A stretch of 64,000 bases of DNA, taken from positions 21,941 through 85,940 of the forward strand of contig NZ_PQIG01000083.1 in the NCBI RefSeq assembly GCF_012349115.1, read 5' to 3'. Shown here one piece after another: positions 43,885-51,843 of this stretch. The first letter of the stretch is position 1; each line of letters starts with the position of its first letter. Source of the DNA: Rhizobium ruizarguesonis (GTDB taxonomy: Bacteria > Pseudomonadota > Alphaproteobacteria > Rhizobiales > Rhizobiaceae). A model generated the notes under the pieces. It saw only the letters and a list, made by a program, of their open reading frames with translations, was not told where the DNA came from and did no database searches. A program made the position numbers and the translations under genes.

Positions 43885-44791
43885 AGCGGACGCGGCCGGA
43901 GCGCATGTTTTCGGCGATGCCGACAAAATCGCGTGCTGCCTGCGGCAGGCTGGAACCTTTGCGCCAGACCATACCGACCTGGACGACCGGCAGCGAGCCG
44001 GAGACATCGCGGCTTTCGATGCGGTCGCCTTCCAGCGACCACGGGCGATAGACGAGATCGGGAAGCAGCGCCACGCCGGCGCCTGTTGCAACCAGGCTGC
44101 GCACCGCCTCCACCGAGCGGGTGCGGAAGGCGACATGCGGGCGGGCGCCGAGTGCTGAGAGCAGCTTGCCGGTGTTCTCCTCGATTTCGTCGACTGTCAG
44201 CATGATCAGCGGTTCGCGGGCGATGTCGGCGACCGAGATGATGTCTGCCGAGACCAGCGGGTGGCCCATCGGCAGCCATAGTCGATAGGGCGAGGTTTCG
44301 AGGATTTCCGCCTGCAGCGCCATGCGGTCGCGCAGGTTGGAGATCACCATGACGGCGACATCCAATTCGCCGCCGACCAGCAGATGTTCGAGATAACCGC
44401 CATTGTCCTCGATGGCGCTGACCTCGATGCCCGGGCAGGCGCGGCGGTATCGCGCCAAGAGATCGGAGAGCACATAGCCAGCAACGAGCGAGGTGACGCC
44501 GATGTTCAGTGTGCCGGAAAGAGCACTTTGCTGGCCGGAGAAGCTGGTGCGCGCATCGGAAACGGAGGCGAGGATCTTCGTCGCGTGGCGCAGGAACTGG
44601 TGGCCGTTATGGGTGATCGTCAGGCCGCGCGGATGGCGCTCGAAGAGCTCGACGCCGAGGTCGGTTTCGAGCTCCTTCAGTGCTTCCGTCACCGAGGATT
44701 GCGAGATCGAAAGGTTCTGCGCGGCGCGGGTCACCGAACCCTGTTCGGCGACGGCGATGAAATATTGAACCTGGCGAAGCGTGAAGGCCAT
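43883..44791 (-). CDS. LysR-family transcriptional regulator
   Basis: A 302-residue LysR-type regulator with the winged helix-turn-helix at about 18-42 (SVTRAAQNLSISQSSVTEAL) and a periplasmic-binding-protein-like effector domain (LNIGVTSLVAGYVLSDLLAR, then EILETSPYRLWLPMGHPL). It lies directly upstream of, and in the same direction as, the polyamine transporter operon, which it probably controls. The effector may be a polyamine or a breakdown product; this is not shown by sequence. Confidence 0.9.
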   Translation of the reverse strand: MAFTLRQVQYFIAVAEQGSVTRAAQNLSISQSSVTEALKELETDLGVELFERHPRGLTITHNGHQFLRHATKILASVSDARTSFSGQQSALSGTLNIGVTSLVAGYVLSDLLARYRRACPGIEVSAIEDNGGYLEHLLVGGELDVAVMVISNLRDRMALQAEILETSPYRLWLPMGHPLVSADIISVADIAREPLIMLTVDEIEENTGKLLSALGARPHVAFRTRSVEAVRSLVATGAGVALLPDLVYRPWSLEGDRIESRDVSGSLPVVQVGMVWRKGSSLPQAARDFVGIAENMRSGRVR

Positions 44792-44969
44792 GGGCGTTTA
44801 GAGCATGGCGGAACAGGCCGTGGCAAGCGGCCTGGAAAGTGGACCTTTTTTGGTGTTTTCTCAAAATGGCGCAGGCTTCATACGCCCACTTAAACTTTCG
44901 GAAACGTCATTTCTTTAGCGTTCTTAGCACTTGTCCTGCGTTGGAGTTTCAGATGGCGGAGCAGTTGGC

Positions 44970-45716
44970 GTGAAGGCCTTACTGCGCATCTTCCGGCCTT
45001 CCCGGAAATTGGCAATCATCATCGGTGGAGTCGCTCTTCTCATGGGCGTTTCCGGCGGTGCGGCGGTCTATGTCGGCAAGGACAGGCTGATCGGTGCAGC
45101 CGGTGGTGGCTACGGGCTCGAATGCAGCGACGTCAACCTGGTAACGATCCGGAAGCAGGACCACGTCTGGGTGCGCAAATACATCAAGACCGAACCGACC
45201 GACGGGATGACGCGCGTCAAGACCGCGCTTCGTGTCGCTCAGGCCGTTTATGCCGCGCAGAAGCCGGATCTTGTGCAGGTGGTGGTGCTCGACGAGAACG
45301 GCCCGACGTTGCGTGCGGACATTCGCGGCCGGGCGATCGGTGCCGATGTCGTCTATATCCCGCATCCCGACAAGACCGTTCCCGGCCTCGACGACAAGTC
45401 CTATACAGCGCGCTACTATGACGGCAAGGCCAGTGAAAATGGGCTGTTCTTCGGCGAGCGGATAGAGATGCCGTTCGACGAGGTCGCCATGATCAGCGCC
45501 GCCTTCAAGGACCCCGAGGATTGCGTCGACCCGGTCGCGGTTGGTTCGACGAAGAACGGGGAAAAGGGCAAGGAAAAGAAGGCCGCAGGTGGCGGACATG
45601 GCGCAGCACCGCCGGCCGAAAGCGAAGCCGCGCCTGCTGCCGAGGGCCGCGGCGCCGATGTGGTGGCCGAGGCGCCGGCGGAAGAGCCGCCGGCAGAAGC
45701 CGCCAAATCTCACTGA
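44970..45716 (+). CDS. unknown membrane-anchored protein with Ala/Pro/Glu-rich tail
   Basis: A protein of about 248 residues starting at GTG 44970, with GGAG nine bases before it; TTG 44931 would add 13 residues. It has one N-terminal membrane helix (about 12-36, KLAIIIGGVALLMGVSGGAAVYVG), a globular part of about 140 residues with no recognised family, and a C-terminal tail rich in Ala, Pro and Glu (from about 188). Orientation suggests a periplasmic or cytoplasmic domain anchored at the inner membrane. It is convergent with lysS across a terminator. Confidence 0.6.
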   Translation: MKALLRIFRPSRKLAIIIGGVALLMGVSGGAAVYVGKDRLIGAAGGGYGLECSDVNLVTIRKQDHVWVRKYIKTEPTDGMTRVKTALRVAQAVYAAQKPDLVQVVVLDENGPTLRADIRGRAIGADVVYIPHPDKTVPGLDDKSYTARYYDGKASENGLFFGERIEMPFDEVAMISAAFKDPEDCVDPVAVGSTKNGEKGKEKKAAGGGHGAAPPAESEAAPAAEGRGADVVAEAPAEEPPAEAAKSH

Positions 45717-45731
45717 ACGACCGGCATAAAA

Positions 45732-45768
45732 AGGCGGAGTGCCGGCCCGGTACTCCGCCTCATTCTTT
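45732..45768. terminator. bidirectional rho-independent terminator
   Basis: AGGCGGAGT (45732-45740) pairs with ACTCCGCCT (45752-45760), with CCGG/CCGG inside. The right side reads into TTCTTTT and the left side (minus strand) into TTTTT. It lies between the convergent unknown gene and lysS. Confidence 0.82.
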
Positions 45769-45782
45769 TACGTCTGTTCCTG

Positions 45783-47276
45783 TCAGTCGGCCTTGCTGCG
45801 GCGGGCCGGGAAGAGGATGACGTCGCGGATCGACGGCGCATTGGTCAGAAGCATGATGAGACGATCGACGCCGATGCCGAGGCCACCTGCCGGCGGCATG
45901 CCCTGGTCGATCGCGTCGAGGAATTCCTCGTCCAGCTGTTTTTCCTTTTCGCCGCGGGCATGCGCCTGTTCGAGCTGCTCGACCATGCGGCGGCGCTGCT
46001 CTTCGGGATCGTTCAGTTCCGAGAAGGCGTTGCCGAGTTCCCAGGCGTTGCAATAGGTCTCGAAGCGTTCGACGAGACGCGGCTCGCCGGGCACTTCCTT
46101 GGCGAAGGGCGAAATGTCCTTCGGGAAATGCGTGACATGCGACGGCTGGATCAGGGTGGATTCAACTTTTTCCTCGAAGATGAAGGCGAGGCATTCGCCC
46201 CAGGTCCAATCCTTCTCGACCGCAAAGCCGGCAGCCTTGGCGGCGGCGCGCGCCTCTTCATCGGTCTTGATGGCGAGGAAGTCGATGCCGGTCGCTTCCT
46301 TGACGGCATCGGGCATCGGCACGCGCTTGAACGGACCCTTGAAGGACATGGTCTTGTCGCCGAAGGGGAATTCCGTCGCGCCATGAATGGAGAGTGCTAA
46401 GCTCTCGAACAGCCGCTCGACGAGGTCCATGATGTCCTCGTAGTCGGCATAGGCCCAATAACACTCCATCATGGTGAATTCGGGATTGTGCCGGGTGGAG
46501 ACGCCTTCGTTACGGAAGTTCCGGTTGATCTCGAAGACCTTGTCGGTCAGCCCCGACACCAGCGTGCGCTTGAGGAACAGTTCCGGCGCGATGCGCAGAT
46601 ACATGTCGAGCTTCAGCGTGTTGTGATGGGTCTTGAACGGCTCGGCGGTGGCGCCGCCATAGACCGAATGCAGCATCGGCGTCTCGACTTCCATGAAGCC
46701 GTCATTTTCCATGAAGCGGCGGATGCCGGAGAGGATCTTCGAGCGCTGCTGGAAGCGGAGCTTCGAATCCTCGTTGGTCATGATGTCGAGATGGCGCTTG
46801 CGATAGCGCAACTCGATGTCGGAGAGGCCGTGCCACTTTTCCGGCATCGGCAGCAGCGACTTCGTCAGCATGGTGATCGTCTGTGCGTTGATCGTCAGCT
46901 CGCCGCGCTTGGTGCGGCGCACGATACCGGTGACGCCGATGATGTCGCCGATGTCGATCATCGGCAGCAGGGCGCGGGCTTCTTCCGGGGTCGTGTCCTT
47001 GTGACTGAAAATCTGGATCTTGCCGCCGGCATCGTGGATGTCCATGAACATGCCGGAGTTGCGCGACGAGTATACGCGGCCGGCGACGGTGACGACATCC
47101 TGCGTCTCGACGTCAGGTTCCAGGTTCTCATATTTCGCGATGAGCTCGGCATTGGTCATCGTGCGGTGGAAATGCGCCGGATAGACCTCGCCGATCTGCT
47201 CGCGCAGCAGCTTCAGCTTCTGGGCGCGCACTTCCGTCGCGTCGGAGGAAAGGGTGTTTTCAGTCTTGTCGTTCAT
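45783..47276 (-). CDS. lysS: lysyl-tRNA synthetase, class II
   Basis: A 497-residue class II synthetase that charges tRNA-Lys. An N-terminal OB-type anticodon-binding domain (about 60-150, VAGRVYSSRNSGMFMDIHDAGG) precedes the catalytic core with motif 2 (RNEGVSTRHNPEFTMMECY) and motif 3 (GLGIGVDRLIMLL). Length and order are normal for bacterial LysRS. The gltX gene lies upstream on the same strand with a GC-rich repeat between. Confidence 0.96.
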   Translation of the reverse strand: MNDKTENTLSSDATEVRAQKLKLLREQIGEVYPAHFHRTMTNAELIAKYENLEPDVETQDVVTVAGRVYSSRNSGMFMDIHDAGGKIQIFSHKDTTPEEARALLPMIDIGDIIGVTGIVRRTKRGELTINAQTITMLTKSLLPMPEKWHGLSDIELRYRKRHLDIMTNEDSKLRFQQRSKILSGIRRFMENDGFMEVETPMLHSVYGGATAEPFKTHHNTLKLDMYLRIAPELFLKRTLVSGLTDKVFEINRNFRNEGVSTRHNPEFTMMECYWAYADYEDIMDLVERLFESLALSIHGATEFPFGDKTMSFKGPFKRVPMPDAVKEATGIDFLAIKTDEEARAAAKAAGFAVEKDWTWGECLAFIFEEKVESTLIQPSHVTHFPKDISPFAKEVPGEPRLVERFETYCNAWELGNAFSELNDPEEQRRRMVEQLEQAHARGEKEKQLDEEFLDAIDQGMPPAGGLGIGVDRLIMLLTNAPSIRDVILFPARRSKAD

Positions 47277-47357
47277 GTCTTTTGCCTCATCGATGCGGCA
47301 TGAATTCTAAATCAACGTTTCCGTTGGCTCGAAGCGTCGCGAATGGCTCCGCGCTAA

Positions 47358-47379
47358 CCCTCCCCCTTGTGGGGAGGGG
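47358..47379. repeat. GC-rich palindromic repeat, third copy
   Basis: CCCTCCCCCTTGTGGGGAGG and the next two bases match the repeats at 42439-42576. It lies between gltX and lysS and can form a hairpin, but no T tract follows on the gltX side, so termination is doubtful. Confidence 0.6.
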
Positions 47380-47388
47380 CTTTCGCTG

Positions 47389-48855
47389 TCATTTCGAGCC
47401 GACGAGGGCGGCGACCGCCTGCGAGGCGAGCTTCAGGCGCTGACGCACGACCGAGCGGCCGAGGATCGCCATGGAATCGAAGAGTGGCAGCGAGCGCGAC
47501 GAGCCGGACACGGCGACGAAGAGCGGCGAGACCACGACCTTCAGCTTCTTGCCCATGCGGTCGGCGATCGCGCGCAGCTCCGCCTCGATCGTCTCGACAT
47601 TCCATTCCAGGATCTTTTCGAGATCCGGCTGAACGGTGTTGAGGATCTCCAGGATCTCTTCCGGCGGCGACTTAATCTTGGCGAAGTCGGAAGGCTGCAG
47701 GCCGAGATCGGACTTCAGCAGGAAGCCGGCAAGATCGGGCAGTTCTCCGAGCTTGGAAATGCGCGTCTGCGACAGGCGCAGACCTTCCTTGAGACGGTCG
47801 TTTTCCATCGCCCAACTCAGCACACGCCCCTGGAATTCCTCCTCGGAAAGCTTCTCGCGGATCCAGCGGCCGTTCAGCCAGTCGAGCTTCTGAATGTCAA
47901 AGATCGCACCGGCCTTGGAGAGGTTTGCCGGGTCGAACTTCTCGGAGAGCTCGTCCATACCAAGGAGCTCTTCGCCCTCGGCGATCTGGATGAAGAACAG
48001 GCCGAGGAAGTTCATCAGCGCTTCCGGGATATAGCCGAGCGCGGAGTAATAGGAGATCGAGGTCGGGTTCTTGCGCTTCGACAGCTTCGACTTGTCGGCA
48101 TTGCGCATCAGCGACAGATGCATGAAGACCGGCTGATCCCAGTCGAAATAGCGATAAAGCAGGATGTGCTTCGGCACCGAAGCCAGCCATTCCTCGCCGC
48201 GCGCCACATGGGTGATCTTCATCAAATGGTCGTCGATGACATTGGCCATATGATAGGTCGGCATGCCGTCGGCCTTGACGAGCACCTGCATGTCGACCGA
48301 ATCCCACGGAATGGAGACATCGCCGTAGACGCCGTCCGTGAAGTCGCATGAGCCTTCGGCCGGAATCTTCATGCGGATGACGGTCGTCTCGCCGGCGGCC
48401 ATACGCGAGGTGACTTCCTCGGCCGTGAGGTTGAGGCAGAGACCATCGTACTTCGGCGGCTTGCCGGCGGCGCGCTGGGTTTCGCGCATCTGCTCCAGCC
48501 GCGCGCGTGTGCAGAAACAGCGGAAGGCATGGCCCTTGTCCAGCAATTCCTGCCCGTAAGGCTGGTACATTTCCTTGCGGTCGGACTGGCGATAGGGGCC
48601 GTAGGGGCCGCCGATATCAGGGCCTTCCTTCCATTCCAGCCCGCACCATTTCAGGGCGTCCAACACCTTCGTTTCGAATTCCGGGGTCGAGCGCGTCGCA
48701 TCGGTATCCTCGATGCGCAGGATGAACTCGCCGCCATGCTTCTTGGCGAAAAGGTAGTTGAAAAGAGCGATGTAAGCGGTGCCGACATGCGGCTCGCCGG
48801 TCGGCGAGGGAGCGATGCGGACGCGGACGCCGGTAGCTGTCCCGGAAACTGTCAT
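47389..48855 (-). CDS. gltX: glutamyl-tRNA synthetase
   Basis: A 488-residue class I synthetase that attaches glutamate to tRNA-Glu, and in rhizobia usually also to tRNA-Gln for later amidation. The HIGH-type motif is PSPTGEPHVGTAY and the KMSKS-type motif is KLSKRKNP. The C-terminal anticodon-binding helices are present. Alphaproteobacteria often have two gltX paralogues; this sequence is of the longer-known type, but which copy it is cannot be decided here. Confidence 0.95.
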   Translation of the reverse strand: MTVSGTATGVRVRIAPSPTGEPHVGTAYIALFNYLFAKKHGGEFILRIEDTDATRSTPEFETKVLDALKWCGLEWKEGPDIGGPYGPYRQSDRKEMYQPYGQELLDKGHAFRCFCTRARLEQMRETQRAAGKPPKYDGLCLNLTAEEVTSRMAAGETTVIRMKIPAEGSCDFTDGVYGDVSIPWDSVDMQVLVKADGMPTYHMANVIDDHLMKITHVARGEEWLASVPKHILLYRYFDWDQPVFMHLSLMRNADKSKLSKRKNPTSISYYSALGYIPEALMNFLGLFFIQIAEGEELLGMDELSEKFDPANLSKAGAIFDIQKLDWLNGRWIREKLSEEEFQGRVLSWAMENDRLKEGLRLSQTRISKLGELPDLAGFLLKSDLGLQPSDFAKIKSPPEEILEILNTVQPDLEKILEWNVETIEAELRAIADRMGKKLKVVVSPLFVAVSGSSRSLPLFDSMAILGRSVVRQRLKLASQAVAALVGSK

Positions 48856-49061
48856 TGTGTGTGCCCGTCAATGAATGCCGGACGGCTTTCATGGGAAAGC
48901 GACGTACGGCCGGAAGGATGCAGATAGCTTCATCGGCAAACCGGCCGGAAAAAGGGCATGCGCCCGCACTATCCGCCGATCGTCCGTTCGGCTGGCCTTA
49001 GGCCATATTCAACCGGGCGCGTCAAGAAAAACACGCCAGGAACGGCCTGATGGCAATGCGT

Positions 49062-49089
49062 GAGGGCGCGCCAGTTCCGCCGCGCCCTC
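49062..49089 (-). terminator. weak hairpin after the TerC gene
   Basis: GAGGGCGCG (49062-49070) and CGCGCCCTC (49081-49089) pair perfectly over 9 bp just past the TerC stop. No T tract follows on the minus strand, so it may only stabilise the 3' end. Confidence 0.4.
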
Positions 49090-49100
49090 CTGCCCAAGCC

Positions 49101-49856
49101 TCAATGCGCGGCGTCGCGTTTTCGCTTGCGGGCGTTGCGCGCGAACATGTTCAGCACCTCGACCAGCGCCGAGAAGGCCATGGCGGCGTAGACGTAGCCC
49201 TTCGGCACATGGAAGCCCATGCCTTCGGCGATCAGCGTCGTGCCGATCATCAGCAGGAAAGCGAGCGCCAGCATGACGATCGTCGGGTTCCTCTCGATGA
49301 AGTTGGCAAGCGGGGTCGCGGCAACAAGCATGACGGTGACGGCGGCGACGACGGCGACCACCATGATCGGCAGATGTGGCGTCATGCCGACGGCAGTGAT
49401 GATGCTGTCGACGGAGAAGACGAGGTCGAGCAGCAGGATCTGGCCGATGGCCGATGCAAAGCCTGTCGTGGCCGAACTTGCGATGAAGTCCTCGCCGTGA
49501 TCTTCCGGATCGACGCTGTGGTGGATTTCCTTGGTGGCCTTCCAGACGAGGAACAGACCACCGGCAATCAGGATCAGATCCTTCCAGGAGAAACCGTGGC
49601 CGAAGGCTTCAAACAGCGGTTCGGTCAGCTGCACGATCCAGGCGATGGTGCCGAGCAGGGCGAGACGCATGACGAGCGCAAGACCGATGCCGATCTTGCG
49701 GGCCTTCTCCCGGTGCTCGGGCGGCAGTTTGTTGGTGAGAATGGAAATGAAGATCAGGTTGTCGATCCCGAGAACGACTTCCATCACCACCAGCGTGATG
49801 AGCGCCACCCAGGCGGCCGGATCCTGAATGAGCGTCATGATTTCCTGCATCAGCAT
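49101..49856 (-). CDS. TerC-family integral membrane protein
   Basis: A 251-residue TerC protein with seven or so helices and the conserved acidic sites VVLGIDNLIFISILTNKLP and LVFSVDSIITAVGMTPHLP. The family is linked to tellurium resistance by name and to metal (manganese) export in recent studies. A histidine/acid-rich loop (IHHSVDPEDHGEDF) could bind metal. ATG 49856 follows AAAGGG; ATG 49850 is an alternative. An inverted repeat lies just upstream at 49868-49888. Confidence 0.9.
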   Translation of the reverse strand: MLMQEIMTLIQDPAAWVALITLVVMEVVLGIDNLIFISILTNKLPPEHREKARKIGIGLALVMRLALLGTIAWIVQLTEPLFEAFGHGFSWKDLILIAGGLFLVWKATKEIHHSVDPEDHGEDFIASSATTGFASAIGQILLLDLVFSVDSIITAVGMTPHLPIMVVAVVAAVTVMLVAATPLANFIERNPTIVMLALAFLLMIGTTLIAEGMGFHVPKGYVYAAMAFSALVEVLNMFARNARKRKRDAAH

Positions 49857-49867
49857 ATATCCCTTTT

Positions 49868-49888
49868 GCGTCACATGAGTAGTGACGC
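49868..49888 (-). promoter_or_regulatory. inverted repeat upstream of the TerC gene
   Basis: GCGTCAC (49868-49874) and GTGACGC (49882-49888) pair perfectly around seven bases, 12 bp before the start codon. It could be a repressor site or a leader hairpin next to the ribosome site. No metal riboswitch core was recognised. Confidence 0.5.
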
Positions 49889-49964
49889 TCGCAATGTAAT
49901 GTCGCCGGCCTGCCAGGCAAGCGCCGCAAGGGGGTATACGAAACCGATGTGACTTTTATTCCCT

Positions 49965-50015
49965 AGAACAGGATGATTTAAGGCCGGGGTCGGCCTTAAA
50001 TTTGAATCCTGTTCT
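49965..50015. repeat. palindromic element A of a mosaic repeat
   Basis: AGAACAGGAT (49965-49974) pairs with ATCCTGTTCT (50006-50015); inner arms TTTAAGGCC and GGCCTTAAA extend the stem. It is followed 14 bp later by the GAGCATGATG element, forming a two-part mosaic like the rhizobial intergenic mosaic elements. Confidence 0.75.
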
Positions 50016-50029
50016 CAATCAAAGAGTTA

Positions 50030-50074
50030 GAGCATGATGTCGTCCGAAAACCGCTCGCACTTGGCATCATGCTC
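50030..50074. repeat. palindromic intergenic repeat (GAGCATGATG type), copy 2
   Basis: GAGCATGATG (50030-50039) and CATCATGCTC (50065-50074) pair perfectly. It differs from the copy at 28763-28810 mainly by a shorter loop. The stop codon of the AraC gene (50067-50069, minus strand) lies inside the right arm at the same position as in the other copy. Confidence 0.85.
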
Positions 50075-50906
50075 TGATCGGCAACCAGATTTCGGTGACG
50101 CCCATGCCGGTATAGGGGTCGAAGCGCTCGTCGTAGCGTTCGAACATGTCGGGTGTCTCGCCGTGCTCTAGGCCCGAGGTCGGCCACCATGCGCCAAATA
50201 TCCGGTTCATAGTCGCCGGGATGCCGGAGACATGGCCGCGATGAGCAAAGACGACGTAGCGCTGGCCTGGAAGTTTGAGCGTTGCAAAATCCGCCGGCAG
50301 ATCGTCGGCATCGGAGATCTCGACCGCGGCCATATAGCGGAATTTCTCCGCTTCGCCGTCGATATGCGTACAGATGCCGTAGGCGACATTGCTTTTCTGA
50401 CCGGAGATATGTCCGAAATGGGCATTGAATTTCTGCCAGAGAGAGGGAATGGCGGCGTTGCCGCCATAGGGGTAAATCTCCTGCAGACCGGCAAAGAGCA
50501 TCGGCTGAAGGGTTTCGAAGCGGGGCGGTTCGAGGTCGTTGTGGTGGGCAGGGTCCATTCTGATCGGCTCCAGCAAGACAAGGTTACGGGCGTGCCCCTG
50601 TCTGCGCACCGCATCCGGCGTCATGCCGAACTGGTCGCGGAAGGCACGGGTGAAGGCCTCGTGCGAGCCGTAGCCCGCGCAAAGCGCAACCTCGAGAATG
50701 GTGGATGAGCTGCCGAGTAACGCGGGCACGGCGCGGCTTAGGCGCCGCCCTCTTATATAGCCGCTGATCGAGTGACCGGTGACGAGCCCGAAAATGCGCG
50801 ACAGATGGTAGCGCGACAATCCGGCTGCTTCCGATATCTCTTCCAGCGATATATCGCTTTCGAAATGGCTCTCGATGAACCAGATCGCCCGTCCGACGGC
50901 GCTCAT
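50067..50906 (-). CDS. AraC-family regulator with GyrI-like effector domain
   Basis: A 279-residue protein with an N-terminal AraC helix-turn-helix pair (about 20-100, ISLEEISEAAGLSRYHLSRIF) and a C-terminal GyrI/SbmC-like small-molecule-binding domain (about 120-279, ending YDERFDPYTGMGVTEIWLPI). Similar proteins act as drug-responsive activators such as Rob or BmrR relatives. ATG 50906 is preferred to 50912 on spacing from AGGAG. Its last two codons and stop come from a repeat element. Confidence 0.87.
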   Translation of the reverse strand: MSAVGRAIWFIESHFESDISLEEISEAAGLSRYHLSRIFGLVTGHSISGYIRGRRLSRAVPALLGSSSTILEVALCAGYGSHEAFTRAFRDQFGMTPDAVRRQGHARNLVLLEPIRMDPAHHNDLEPPRFETLQPMLFAGLQEIYPYGGNAAIPSLWQKFNAHFGHISGQKSNVAYGICTHIDGEAEKFRYMAAVEISDADDLPADFATLKLPGQRYVVFAHRGHVSGIPATMNRIFGAWWPTSGLEHGETPDMFERYDERFDPYTGMGVTEIWLPIRA

Positions 50907-51011
50907 CCTCATTCTCCTGGTTGCAGCTTCTTCCTTAGAGGAAGGCCGGCAGCCGGATTTGATCGCTATTGCGGGATTTTGGCCGATGGAGCGCGACGGT
51001 CAAGGGTGCGG

Positions 51012-51692
51012 TCAGGCGGTCTCGTGCCGGCGCGCGCCGTAGGCGGCCATGAAGACCCGGATCGCGCCGCGGATGACGCGCTCGATTTCGTCGCGCGGCG
51101 GCGGCTCTTCCATGCTTCCGAAAAGGCGGAGCTTGAAGAAACTACCGCTGGCGAGATCGAGGAACTGGCCGGCAGCGAGATCGATGTCGTCGATCTCAAG
51201 TGCGCCTTCGGCGATGTGCCGTTCCAGGAAGTCGCGCATGATGGTGCGCAGGTTTTCCGGGCCCTTGAAGAAGCGTTGACAGAGCACCGGCATACGGTCG
51301 CGAACGCCGAGAACGGTGCGCATCGCGTTGATGACCTTCTCATCGGTCATATGGGTGACGAAGCTTATCCCGAATTCGTACAGGCCGGCTTCGGGATCGT
51401 CATGTTCGGCAAGCGCCGTGCGCACTGCCGCCACGAAGGCGGCGCGCTCGGTCTCGATCATCGCCGAAAACAGTTCTTCCTTGTTGGTGAAATAGACGTA
51501 GAGCGTTCCCTTGGAGACTCCGGCCTCGCGCGTCACGTCGTTCATGCTGGCGGCGTCAAAACCCATCTTCATGAAGACACGCTTGGCGCCGGCGAGAATC
51601 TGCTGGCGCTTGGCCGGATCTTCGCCTGCGGCAAATCGGCCTCCGGCAGCGGGAGGACTGAATACGGCAGCGTGGTCGGGTTTCAGCGTCAT
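51012..51692 (-). CDS. TetR-family repressor divergent from the multidrug efflux genes
   Basis: A 226-residue TetR regulator with the helix-turn-helix at about 49-72 (SMNDVTREAGVSKGTLYVYF). AAGAGGAC precedes the ATG at 51692. It is divergent from the adaptor/MFS efflux pair with two palindromic sites between, the normal plan of a TetR repressor of an EmrAB-type pump, as reported for rhizobial EmrR. The exact orthologue was not verified. Confidence 0.88.
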   Translation of the reverse strand: MTLKPDHAAVFSPPAAGGRFAAGEDPAKRQQILAGAKRVFMKMGFDAASMNDVTREAGVSKGTLYVYFTNKEELFSAMIETERAAFVAAVRTALAEHDDPEAGLYEFGISFVTHMTDEKVINAMRTVLGVRDRMPVLCQRFFKGPENLRTIMRDFLERHIAEGALEIDDIDLAAGQFLDLASGSFFKLRLFGSMEEPPPRDEIERVIRGAIRVFMAAYGARRHETA

Positions 51693-51738
51693 GTCCTCTT
51701 AACCGTGTTGACGGTTTCGCATTTTCTTTAAAGAAATC

Positions 51739-51752
51739 GAACCGATTGGTTC
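51739..51752. promoter_or_regulatory. palindromic site 1 in the TetR/efflux intergenic region
   Basis: GAACC and GGTTC flank GATT, forming GAACCGATTGGTTC. The second site at 51790-51811 shares the GAACCGA core. The two centres are 55 bp apart, so one may serve each divergent promoter. Confidence 0.6.
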
Positions 51753-51789
51753 TATACATCTTGATATGACGATAAAACAGGTTTAAGTC

Positions 51790-51811
51790 AACTGAACCGA
51801 ACCGTTCAGTT
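51790..51811. promoter_or_regulatory. palindromic site 2 in the TetR/efflux intergenic region
   Basis: AACTGAAC (51790-51797) and GTTCAGTT (51804-51811) are perfect inverted copies around CGAACC. It lies 33 bp before the adaptor start codon, suited to repress that gene. Confidence 0.68.
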
Positions 51812-51843
51812 CGATTATTTACTCCAAGATCGGTAAAGTGGCC

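Noticed and set aside
49857..49970. Possible yybP-ykoY manganese riboswitch before the TerC gene
   Set aside because: TerC genes are often controlled by this riboswitch, but the conserved GGGGAGUA-type core was not found; only a simple inverted repeat is present.
28763..50074. Repeats considered as a CRISPR array or transposon ends
   Set aside because: Copies are single, far apart, palindromic and not regularly spaced, with no cas genes or transposase nearby.
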